DNA of 64,000 nt from Pachyseris speciosa (lineage: Eukaryota > Cnidaria > Anthozoa > Scleractinia > Pachyseridae), in NCBI GenBank assembly GCA_016490735.1, contig JAEMWC010000249.1:305001-369000 (forward strand), in the 5' to 3' direction. This document shows, in pieces, positions 1-10,775 of this stretch. Within the stretch, counting starts at the first letter, position 1; each line of letters opens with the position of its first letter. A program made the position numbers and the translations under genes. Below the pieces are notes generated by a model. The model was not told where the DNA came from. It worked only from the letters and a program-made list of their open reading frames with translations, and searched no databases.

Positions 1-3000
1 AATTATCTTTCAACGCACCCTAACAGGGCAAACGTTTTTCAATAGAACATTTCCTTGCAATCATTCGGATACCACTGAAGCTCTCTAATCTTTTAATCAA
101 TGATGTCGACTCTTAATGGAATACTGCGGTAATCTGAATATCAGGTGCTTACTGCTTCACTAAGAACAGTGTTGCAGTTTGCGAACATGTTACAATAGAG
201 TTCGCGTTTTTTATCAAATTCGCGACACAAGGATCGCATTCCTAACCGTATTTTCGCAGCGACGAGGAAAGAAAGATCAGAATATTTCCTTTCACTCGTT
301 AAGTCAAAAAAGATACCTCTTTTACAAGAGGGAAGTCAAATTCAGTGCAGCGCGATATTGATGTGAGTATGTCGCTAAAAGGAAAACTGATTACCTTGAT
401 AGAGAGCAAACTTGTCTCGCAAGAACGCTTGTTTACAATTTCGAGTGCCATCAATGTTGTTAGGCTCTTATTGCTAAGAAAAAGTCGTGTTTGCGCTTTT
501 CGAAATTCATTTCTTCATAATTTTTCGTTTATCGCAGAGAGTATGCGCTATGAAATCTGCAAAGGTCTAATCGCTTCTTTAAGAACTGGCTGAGCTGGGC
601 AAATGGATCTGCATTCGCCAAAATCAGTTAATAATCAGGTGTTAGTGCGGTTATCATTAAATGCTCGCGACTTCGCGTGTCCGCGCGTGAGCGCCCTCAA
701 GGCATTGTGGGTAGAGGCGCCATGTGCTTTTTGGGAACAGTTGACAATTCAAGGATTAACGTTAAGATTTCAACGTCAGGACACAGATGTAAGTGTGTTC
801 GCTCCACTCTTATTTGTACTTTTCGTTTTTTTTATTGTAAGTTTCTGTTTTTGTCTTTTCTTTTAGTTTTTGAAACCGTCTAATCGCGTATCATCGTATC
901 ATCATATTATCGTATCAACATATCAACGTACCAACGTGCATACTGTACTCGTCTTCGAAGGGTCTGCATTAAACTTACCGTATCCCTGTGAGAGCATCGT
1001 TTTTATCGTTATTTGGCGCTCACATCAGGATTCTTTTCAAAAACCAAACTTACCAGACGAAGCAAACGACGCTCCTTATGACTGGTAGCTTCTGAAGTGT
1101 GTTCTGTTACATTGCGCAGCTCAATTAATTAGCTTGCGCAGTGCATTTTGGTGAGAAGCCACCAACACAAAACCGAGGCGTAAACAGTTCTTTAGACAGG
1201 TAAGGAACAATGCATCCGATTAATTGTACATGTCATCAAAATAAATATACAGAGGCCGAAAGATGCAACCTGAGTAAACTGCAGACGATATCTGACATTT
1301 GCCTACTGGCTGAATTTTTATGTGCGCCTTAAAAAACTCATTAATTATTCATAAAGGAAATACAAAAGAAATTAATTTTTAACTATGCGGACGATTGTTC
1401 AGTGGCTGTGACTGTTGAGTTCTACCGCCACAATCTTCTCTTTTTAATGTCGGCTTTTGATTGAATACTACGGCAATCTGAATACCAGGTGCTCACTGCA
1501 TCACTAACAACAATCTTGAACTTTGCGAGCTTATTACAGTTGAGCCGGTTAGCTATTTTCATAACGCATTTTATGCATCAAAAATAGCCGCACATTCTCA
1601 ACCGTATTTTCGCAGCCAAGGTGCAAGCGGAAAGATAAGAATATTTACATGAATTTTCCCTTTTTTCGCTCGTGATATATTACAATTTTTGGCTAATTTA
1701 ATTATAAGAGGCCACGCAAAGTATGATTGACTATCAGCTTTTAGCTTGAAAATGAACGATTCAGTTCTGAAAACAAGACGCTTACGCGGATGATTGTTCA
1801 GTGCTGTAAAAGTTGAGGTTTGACCGCCACAATTACTGAGAAAAACACCAAGGCGTTAAAGAGACATTGTGACCAAGCAGTAAAAGCGAGTCCGAGTCCC
1901 ACGCTGGCCGCCAACTGGAGTTGTTTCTCGGCAGTACCGAGTTCACTCCTCTGCCACGCTTGTAAGTAGCCAGTTGGTTCGCTTCCTGTCGGTTGGCTTT
2001 CTTAACCCTGTTATGGTTATTTGAATTATTTGTTTCACGTATTTGAGCGCCCCATTAGCCTTTGCGCTATAAATAACGGCGCGGGTAAATAAAGGTTATC
2101 TATTATTTGTTTATTTATTCATTTAAATGTACTGACTAGTTGAGAGAAACCAAAGATCAAGTGAACTTGAAAAGGTGAGCTGTGCCTCTTTAATTACAAT
2201 AGGAAGTCCAAAATAGGCAAGAACGAACAATGTAGTCTACTACTTAACCATTAATGGCCAATTTAATTACAACTGACAAATGGTCTACTTTTTAAATAAC
2301 AACTGATATTTGAACTGCTCCATCCAGACCCTCCAGGAGGTCATTAATGGTTGAAAAACGAGAAAAGCTTTTTTCTGACAATTTTTCCAACGAGCTTAAG
2401 TATTCAGGTCAGTTCAGTGTATTATAAACATTACTAGCTAAGCTGCCAGCTTTACGGGTGGCACCCCTCGTATAGTTAAGCTACTGTAACATAGCTATGA
2501 GCAGTTAACAACCAGCTCTCCCGTGTGCCAAGAGCCGGTCTAAAATGGCTGTTGGCACACCTCGTACTGTTCAGTATGACATTTAAAATACTAATCACAA
2601 AGTCAGTTCTTGTTTATTATTTTATTCGGCCTGAACTGGCGGGTGGCACACCTTACACATTTCAGTGTAACATAAAAATACTAATCATGTGGACAGCGAT
2701 CGCTTACATTTATTCTGGTCTGACTCTCCTGGGTAGTGTATATCTGATGCTCGCATATAACTTCTTTTTTTCATCAACTTGCTTGCAAGGCAGCTACGGT
2801 TACCCTTGCGCTCGGATAGCCCTAGATACCTTGTAAACTCTCTGCTAGCCTACCCGGGCTATTCTTTTAATTGTTTCCAGACCCTTTGAAAGTTGACAAC
2901 AAACGGCCATCATGGCGAACCGAGTACAACGCAGGGCTCAAGGCGTTATAATCTTTCTTTTCTCTAAGAAACTGAAAACTTTTCTAGTGCAAGGAAGGCA

Positions 3001-3156
3001 AGCATCCCTCCCTCGAATAACTTAGCTTGACAAATAACATAGAGTCTTCGGTCTTGTGGACCAGCCAAATCTCTTTAATAACTCCTTTCATGGAATAACG
3101 AGATCGACTTGACCTCCTACGCTCCGGATTTTGCAAAAACCACGTACAAAACGTCG
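1..3156. other. Non-coding left flank with diverged duplications
   Basis: No ORF here resembles a known protein. Positions 101-270 and 1446-1640 are diverged copies of one sequence (shared blocks around 'aatctgaata', 'caggtgctcactg' and 'ttttcgcagc'). Positions 1384-1440 and 1784-1840 are copies of another (both contain 'gattgttcagtg' and 'gaccgccacaat' or close variants). Positions 884-936 are a short imperfect tandem repeat built on 'tatcgtatcaac'. About 1860-2110 resembles the 3' tail of a retroelement and ends in AATAAA-like sequence. Positions 2400-2720 hold loosely repeated segments containing 'ggtggcaca' and 'ttcagtgta'. Confidence 0.5.
1860..2110 (+). repeat. Probable retroelement 3' tail
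   Basis: The segment is non-coding and ends in 'gggtaaataaagg' followed by AT-rich simple sequence, as the 3' end of a LINE-type element often does. The text around 'ccaactggagttgtttctcgg' looks like a dispersed coral repeat, but that is an impression from memory. A search against a repeat library would decide. Confidence 0.3.
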
Positions 3157-3345
3157 TGTCGAAAACTGGGTCCAACTATCACGTGAGTTCTCATGTTACA
3201 CCCCCCATGAACTCAACATTGAACTCTTGCAGTTTTCTGAGAATGTCGTCTTGTGAATAATGTGAAGTCTTATTCTCGATCTTAACTCTGAATACAGTCT
3301 AGAATTATCTCAACGAAGTTGTCCTACGTGTACATGGTTTATACA
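3157..3345 (+). repeat. BEL 5' LTR
   Basis: The LTR is 189 bp, starts TGTCGAAAAC and ends TTATACA. It aligns end to end with 14573-14760, with about seven substitutions and one 1-bp indel by eye. It starts TG and ends CA as retroviral-type LTRs do. No clear TATA box was seen. Confidence 0.93.
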
Positions 3346-3347
3346 TT

Positions 3348-3365
3348 TGGTGCCGAGGCCCGGGA
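3348..3365 (+). promoter_or_regulatory. BEL primer-binding site
   Basis: TGGTGCCGAGGCCCGGGA lies 2 nt inside the LTR. It begins with TGG, the complement of the CCA end of tRNA, and would pair with a tRNA ending GGCACCA. The tRNA species is not assigned. Confidence 0.85.
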
Positions 3366-3456
3366 ACTCAGAAATCTGGAGTTATTAAAATCGCCTTCGA
3401 AGTGGTCTTATGAGCAGATTGTTGTAAAAGGGCGAATCTGACGACTCGCGGGAACC

Positions 3457-6400
3457 ATGAATGGGAACAAGATGCTGAAGAATCTGATAAAGTTTCGCGA
3501 CAGCCATCGAAATTTTGTGAGGAAAACAATCGCTCATGCTCAAGAATTAATCGCTGGAGGGAATCCCATCGAAGTGAGAAGGCTGAAACTTCTTCGTACC
3601 GCTCTTCAAACCAAGTGTTCGGAGTTTCAGGTTCTGGATCGCGACATAGTCGAGCTTCTAGAGGATGAGTCAGAGATTGATACTGATGTTTCTGAGAGCT
3701 GTAATCTAACAAGTGATATCCAGGTGTCTATAGTGGATTTAGAATCTGCATTGACAGCGCAAGAATCTCAAGGACAGAATCAGCAATTGCCCCCAGTCTC
3801 GCAGCAATCCATTTCTCCAGAAAGCGCGGGAATTTCCCAAAGTTGCACTTCGAAAGTTTACACGCACGCAAAGCTACCTAAGCTTGAGCTGAGAAAATTC
3901 CACGGAAACCCCATCGAGTAGTATCCCGTTTGGCAATCTTTCGAGTCAGCAGCTCACAAGAATCCAAACCTGTCCGGAGTGAATAAATTCAACTATCCAA
4001 AGTCTCTCCTAGCAGGCACTGCCCAAAGTGTGGTCGCTGGCCTTGCCCTGACGAGCGCTAACTACGAAAAGGCAGTCGAATTGCTCAAACGAAGATTCGG
4101 AAACCGACAGATTGTGATCTCTAGCCGTATGGAGGCGCTCACAAAAATTCCCAAGGTGACATCGATAAGTGAAGTTAAGCGTCTTCGAAGCTTGTACGAT
4201 ACAGTGAAGTCGCATGTTCGTGGGTTAGAAAGTATGGAAATTTCCTCTGATATGTTTGGTTGCTTCTTAACGCTGATTATTATGCAGAAATTACCGGAGG
4301 AATTCAGAATTGCTATTTCACGGAATTAGGAATCGGAAACGTGGGAATTGAAGGATATTTTGCGTGAATTTCACAAGGAACTGCAATTACGAGAACAATG
4401 TGTGGTGAACTCTAAGGATATCAGGCCCTCAAGCTCGTGTCAAAGAGGTGAGTCACACTTTTCTACTATTGCTTTGTACTCTGACAGCGCTAGGAACAAG
4501 CAGTTCTCTCGTGTATGGTGTTCGTTTTGCAATCAAGACCATCAGAGCTCTAAATGTAATGTTGTCACAAGTGCTGAGTCTAGAAAGCAAGTTCTTAGGA
4601 GGAAGGTCAGATGTTATCTTTGTCTCAAACCTGGGCATCTGTCACGCAACTGTAAGACCACTGTGAAATGTTTCAATTGTCAAGGAGCCCATCATGTAGC
4701 TATTTTTGATAGTTATGAACAAACTCTGGGAGAGCAAGAAGTTGTAGGTCCAGACAATGACAGCCATCCACTAAATCTCCGTCTCGTTTTTGATTCGTGC
4801 AGTCAGCGATCTTATGTGACTCAGCGTGTTAAAGACAAACTGGATCTACAAGTTCTTGGTAAAGATTCACTTCTGATCAAAGCTTTTGGAAAATCAGATG
4901 CCAGGCTACGAACATGTGAAATTGTTCAAGTGGGCATCAAAACCATATGTGATGCAACTGTGTATATTCAAGCTTATGTAGTACCAGTGATATGTGGCCC
5001 CCTGACTCAACAATCCACCGAGCTTACTCAGTGTAGCTACGAACATCTCCGTGATCTTCCTCTGGCTGACAGGGCTGGTGGAGGAGACGTAACAGTCAGT
5101 ATTCTCATTGGTGCTGACTACTACTGGTCCTTGGTTGAAGGTACTATCATAAGGGGTGCGCCATGGGAACCTGTTGCCTTAGCTACAAAACTAGGATTTG
5201 TCCTCTCTGGACCCACTATGGTCATGACTGACAATGGCCATGCCAACACTGTGAATCTTACCGCGACTCGTGTCCTGAAAGTAGAATCAAGTGTTGTCCA
5301 TCATGATGAGCTTGCATCTGAACTGAGAAAATTCTGGGACTATGAATCTCTTGGAATCCAAGATAACAGTGTGACTCTGTACGACAAGTTTGTCAGTGAA
5401 GTTGAATTCGTGGAAGGAAGGTATCAAGTGCGGCTACCCTTTAAGGAGGATCATGAGCTTCTTCCAGATAATTTTGTGTTATGCAAATCGAGGCTGGTGT
5501 CACTCTTGAAGCGACTGAGTCTTAAGCCTGATGTGTCAAGGCACTACAATGATGTCATACAAGAGAAGCTGAAAGAAGGAATTGTTGAACCAGTGTAACA
5601 AGGGACTAACATTGGTGTGGGAAAGGTGCATTACATCCCTCATCATGAAGTGATTGGTGTTGATAAGGAAACCACGAAGTTGCGCGTGGTTTATGATGCC
5701 AGTGCTAGAGCAGAAAGAACCACACCTAGCCTTAATGACTGTCTTTATGCTGGTCCACCGCTGTCTCCCCTTATCTATGACATCCTGTTGAGGTTCCGTG
5801 TTCATAAGGTGGCCATCACAGGAGACATTGAGAAAGCCTTTCTGAATGTTTCAGTTGACCCAAGAGATCGTGACTATCTTCGCTTCCTGTGGGTTGATGA
5901 CATCACCAGCAAACACCCAAATCTTCAAGTTTATCGATTTGCAAGAGTTGCTTTCGGCGTTTCTTCAATCCCCTTCTTGTTAAATGCAACCATTCGTCAT
6001 CACCTAACCTCCACTGACATTTCCAAAGAATTTGCTGAGAGTGTGTTGAAAAGCTTGTATGTGGATGACTTTGTTGGCGGAGACAATTCTGATGATCTAG
6101 TTCTCGAGATGTACAACAATCTGAAGTCATCCTTCAAGAGTGGAGGATTCAATATGCGAAGGTGGGTTTCTAGCTCTGCACTAGTACAGGAAAGAGTTGA
6201 AGAATCTGAAAGTGAGTTGCTCCAGGTCAATGAAGTTCCAACTCAATCTGCTGAAGAACACCAGGTTCAAGAGGAAAATCAGACTTTCTCAAGTTCTCTG
6301 TTCGAGACAAGGAACAACACCAGCACTGTAAGGTGTAAAGTACTTGGAGATGGATGGGACAGTCAGAAAGATGTGCTCTCCCTGGACCTGGCCTCTCCAT

Positions 6401-8822
6401 TGGGATCCAAAAGTAGTGATCCTGTTACAAAGAGAACTATTCTTGGTACGACAAGTAAGCTGTATGACCCCCTTGGTCTACTGAGCCCGGTCATCATTCT
6501 GTTGAAGATCATCTTCCAATCTGTTTGTAAGTCTAAGATGGACTGGGACGACCCTGCTGATTCATTTCTTCATGAACAGTGGCTGAAGTTTGTTCAAGAT
6601 GCGAAGGAAGTCGGAGCAGTACAATTGAAGAGGCATTATTTTCATGGTTCGTCATCAGTAGAATTGCAAGGCGTCCAATTCCATGGATTTGCTGATGCAT
6701 CTGAGAAAGCATATGGAGCAACTGTCTATTTACGCATTAAATTAACTGATGGAACTGTATTCACCCAGCTTGTGTCATCGAAAACTCGAGTTGCACCCAT
6801 CAATGGAGACACTATACCCCGACTGGAATTACTGGGTGCTCTGATTTTGGCTCGATTGATTAACACTGTCTTGACAGCATTTGAAGGAACACTGAACGTT
6901 GATTCGGTATTCTGCTGGTCAGATTCTCAAATTGCTCTGTGGTGGATTTGGGGTGCAAACAGAGAATTTAAGCAATTCGTTCAAAGTAGAGTGGTGGAGA
7001 TTCGTCGACTTGTGAAGCCAACTCAGTGGGATTACTGCCCCTCAGATTCTAATCCAGCTGATATCTGTTCTCGTCGTTCATTGGCTTCTAAGCTTGTGAC
7101 CAATCACTTGTGGTGGAATGGCCCTGAGTTTCTTCTGAAGAGTAAGGAGGTCTGGCCGCATCTTCCAAAGAATTCTGAGGCCACAAGCAATGAATCAGAT
7201 CCTCGCCTTGAACTGAAGAAAGGAACTTTGACTAGTCGAAAGAAAAAGCGTAACAGTACCGTTCTTGCGAACGTTGTCTCTAATAGAGTAACGTCAGGGA
7301 ATCCAGTAACTCTTGGCCGCATCATTCTTTTGGAAAGGTTCAGTAGTCTACAAAGACTAGTACGAGTTACCGCGTATGTTTTGCGTTTTGTATCTAATCT
7401 GAAGCGAAGACGAGTCAAGAAGGAGTTGATTGTTGGAGAATTAAAGCTAGAAGAGCTTGATCAAGCTAGAGAACTTTGGATTAAGGAGGTGCAAAGAACT
7501 GTTCTCGAAGACAAGACATTTGACCAGGTCAAGGTCTCGTTATCACTCTTTACAGATGACAAGGGAATTCTGAGGTGTGGAGGCCGTCTCAAGAATGCAC
7601 CAATTCCATTTAACGCTCGCTTTCCGATATTTCTGCCAAGATTGTCTCACTTCACAGACTTGGTGATCAGGTTCTACACAACGGTGTTAGAGAGACACTG
7701 ACAGAGCTAAGGTCCTGCTTCTGGGTGACAAAGGGAAGACAAGCTGTCAAGACTGTGATTAGAAGATGTTCTGTTTGTAAGAAGATAGAAGGTAGAAACT
7801 ACGCAGTTCCTCCTTCCCCTCCTCTGCCTGATTTCCGGTTAAGCGATGAGTTTGCATTCACGCGCGTTGGAGTGGATTTTGCTGGTCCCATGATTGTCAG
7901 GGACGTATTTTATAAGAAAGGAGAGATGAACAAAGTGTACATAGCCTTGTTCACATGCGCTACAAGCTGAGCTGTTCACCTAGAACTTGTGCCAAGTCTG
8001 AATGCAGAAAGTTTTATCGGAGCCCTTACTCGATTTAAGGGAAGACGCGGAACCCCAACCTTGATTGTCAGTGACAATCGAAAGACATTTAGGGACTCAA
8101 GGGTGCAGGCCTATTGTCAGCTTGATGGCACGAAATGGAGGTTTAATGTCGAAGCAGCCCCTTGGTGGGGTGGTTTTTTTGAACGGCTGGTAAAATCTGT
8201 CAAGTTAAGTTTGAAGAAGTGTCTACGCAATGCTCCATTGAACTATGACGAACTGTCTACTGCCCTGGTAGAAGTTAAAGCGGTCTTGAATTCGCGTCCA
8301 CTGACTTACGTCTACAATGAAATCGATGAGCCACTGACGCCTTCTCATCTGGTGATTGGCCGTAGAATTCTGTCAATTCCATCTAAGAGCTCTTCCAACG
8401 AAGTTTCGCAAACGAAGGAAACGCTCACAAAGAGAGCAAGGTACTTGCAGCGCATCCTGGATTATTTCTGGAACCGATGGCGATCGGAGTATCTGACACA
8501 ACTAAGAGAAAAACATCATTGTTCTAAGAGTGTAAACTCGCTGCGTAAGGTTCAAGTGGGAGATGTAGTGTGCATACATGAGAACAAGATTCCAAGACAG
8601 CTGTGGCGCCTTGGAAGGGTTCAGCGTTTACTTCCTGGTCGAGGTGGTGAGGTGCGAAGTGCAGTAGTGAGAGTAAAGTCCGGAAATTCGCCTACTTCAG
8701 AATGGAGACGTCCTGTGCAGAGGCTCTACCCCTTGGAAGTGATCGAGCTGGATACCGAACCTGCCAACCCTGAGCCTCAGAGAGCAAACGTTATTCCTAT
8801 TAGAGTCGTGAGGGATAAGGAT
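3457..8822 (+). pseudogene. BEL/Pao Gag-Pol polyprotein, broken
   Basis: This is the single long reading frame of the element. Seen in order: Gag (3457-4440) with the DUF1759-type stretch KLPKLELRKFHGNP; two cysteine/histidine knuckles (about 4520-4690); a DUF1758-type aspartic protease (about 4770-5180, FDSCSQRSYVT); reverse transcriptase (about 5600-6300) with the catalytic YVDD at 6058-6069; an RNase H-like region (about 6650-7100); integrase with CSVCKK zinc residues, catalytic D in GVDFAGP, D in VSDN and E in GGFFERL (7750-8240); and a DUF5641-type C-terminus (8460-8740). Breaks: TAG at 3919, TAG at 4327, TAA at 5596, a frameshift near 7680-7700 and TGA at 7968. The frame then runs into the Gypsy LTR at 8826. 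Past that insertion the frame resumes and stops at 14469-14471. The domains and order are known family features; the breaks are read directly. Confidence 0.93.
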
Positions 8823-8825
8823 GTC

Positions 8826-8977
8826 CGCCAGCAGGCTGTGCCTGCGGCAATGTTTGTTGTATATGCGTGCGCATGTTGGCCTCGTGTTGTGTTACAGACG
8901 GCCATTTTTAGTTAGGGCTGTATTAAAGCTGCTACTGTTTACTTCGTTGTGGCGTTCTCGTCTCCTTAACACTGGCG
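8826..8977 (+). repeat. Gypsy 5' LTR
   Basis: The repeat is 152 bp, with termini CGCCAG and CTGGCG forming a perfect 6-bp inverted repeat instead of the usual TG...CA. It differs from the 3' copy at three sites (a/g and c/t around 'gttac.gacggc.att', and 'ctactgtttac' versus 'ctactatttac'). Confidence 0.93.
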
Positions 8978-8988
8978 TGGTGGCAGCG
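8978..8988 (+). promoter_or_regulatory. Gypsy primer-binding site
   Basis: TGGTGGCAGCG directly follows the LTR and is complementary to a tRNA 3' end reading CGCTGCCACCA. Its position fixes the right end of the LTR. Confidence 0.8.
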
Positions 8989-9148
8989 TCATCCAATCTA
9001 CGCCCCCGAGAGATAGATTGCCCGAGAGTCCGAGAGTCGTCTCGCTAAACCAAGCATCAACGAGTCAATCTATCCTGTGGTTGAGTGAACTCGGTGCAGC
9101 TCATCATCTAAAGGAAAGTATCACATCACTGTTCCTTATCGTTAAAAT

Positions 9149-10775
9149 ATGAATTCTAACAGAGCTCCAAAGCAATGGTCCCTCACGAAGCACGAAACCA
9201 TTACAACATTCGAAGCCTGAGGGCAGAATCTCCAGTATTCCCTCTCCCTGGACGCCAATTTCGCCCCATTTTTAGCTGACAATTTTTCGTGGCAGAAAAC
9301 GTCGTCCACTTCCCCCCAGAGAGGACTTACGTCTGATGGAGAAGACGTCCCAATCTCCCGTCGACGTACCGCTAATCAGAAGAACGTGCACCTGGAGCTC
9401 ATGTTGGGTCAAATATCAAATTTTTGCCCCGTCATTTCACGTAATACCATCGTGAAAAATTCCACATCTTTCAAGTCCATCTGGCAAGCCATAAGGGCCC
9501 ACTACGGTTTCCAGTCTACCGGTGCCCACTTTCTCGATTTTGCTAGCATTAAGCTTGATGTCGATGAACGCCCAGAAGATTTGTTCCAGCGGTTAATGTC
9601 CTTCATCGAAGATAATCTCCTTATTGCCAATAGCAGCATTACCCATCACGGTGACGTGATTACAGCTGATGAGGAGCTGAGCCCCACACTCGAAAATTTA
9701 GTGGTTTTAACATGGTTAAGGCTCATACACCCCGATCTCCCTGGTCTCGTAAAGCAGCGTTATGGCACAGGCCTCCTTAAAACCGGAAATTTCACAGGCT
9801 TTAGACTCCCTCCTCGGAGAGACTCGCTCCAGCGCAGACTCCAAAGTCCTACGTACCACCGCCGCAAGGTTCAGACAGTTTCCTCCTCGCCCTTCTTACA
9901 AATCGCCTCCTCAGCCATGGGCTCCCATCAAGCGACCAAAGTCTTTTCCATTATGTAAACAGGCAGGGCGCAATTACCAGCACTTCCTAAGCGCTTGCTC
10001 GTATTTACCTCCGGAGGACCGTACATATCTTTCTCGTTCTCGTCTCACTTCTGCCCTTGACGATGAGGACCCTGACTACGCCGAGTATATACCCTCACCT
10101 TTTCTCGACGAAGACGACCACACTCTGTGCGCCTCTGCACGTACAGTTTCACGTCGCGTCAGCACTAAACAGTCGCCCCACTTCAAGGCTTTCTATAAGC
10201 ATCATCCGCTACGACTCACCCTTGACACAGGCGCAGAGACTAGTATGATTAAATCTTCCGTGGCCCGTTCTATCGGTGCTCCCATTAAACAGTCTTCCCA
10301 GCAGGCCTTGCAGGCCGACGACCTAACTCCGTTAGCCGTAGCCGGCGAAACTCACCTCATCTCATCCTGAGCAGATAAACAACTCGCTCTTGACGCCCTC
10401 GTTGTTGATGACCTAGACGTAGACATTCTAGCAGGCACACCCTTCCTGATTACCAATGACATTACCGTCCGCCCCGCTAAGTGCCAAGTACGTATTCAGG
10501 ACTCTGAAATCATACATTACGATCCTACAGATGATACAACCACTGGTTTCCCTGCTGTGCGGCGTGCACACATTTTCATCCTACGCGCTCCCTCTTCTGC
10601 GACTGTTGTGTGGCCTGGAGAGTACTTAGAGCTGGACATCCCCCCTGACCTGAGAGATGATCCTATATTGGCACTTCAACCACGTTCAGACACCCCCATC
10701 TCAAAGCATGCGAAACCTGCCCACATCTGGCCTGAGCCCAAATCTTGGAAGCTGTCGGATCCAAAATCCGTTTAG
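9149..10775 (+). pseudogene. Gypsy Gag and protease region, broken
   Basis: The probable start is the ATG at 9149, because the Gag frame is open from there except for a TGA at 9218-9220 in a context (FEA-stop-GQNLQ) that suggests a former Trp. Gag continues in that frame to about 9765, where the homologous reading moves to another frame. A knuckle-like [15 protein letters not shown] follows near 9950-10000, but the expected first Cys is Phe (FPLCKQ). The protease active site LTLDTGAETSMI is at about 10215-10250. A TGA at 10368-10370 (TCC-TGA, plausibly from CGA) interrupts the protease region. The frame is lost again near 10745, where pol begins. Domain names are family knowledge; the breaks are direct observation. 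Confidence 0.85.

Noticed and set aside
870..1088. 72-residue frame as a small gene
   Set aside because: It has no recognisable family or splice support, and its first part overlaps a simple tandem repeat.
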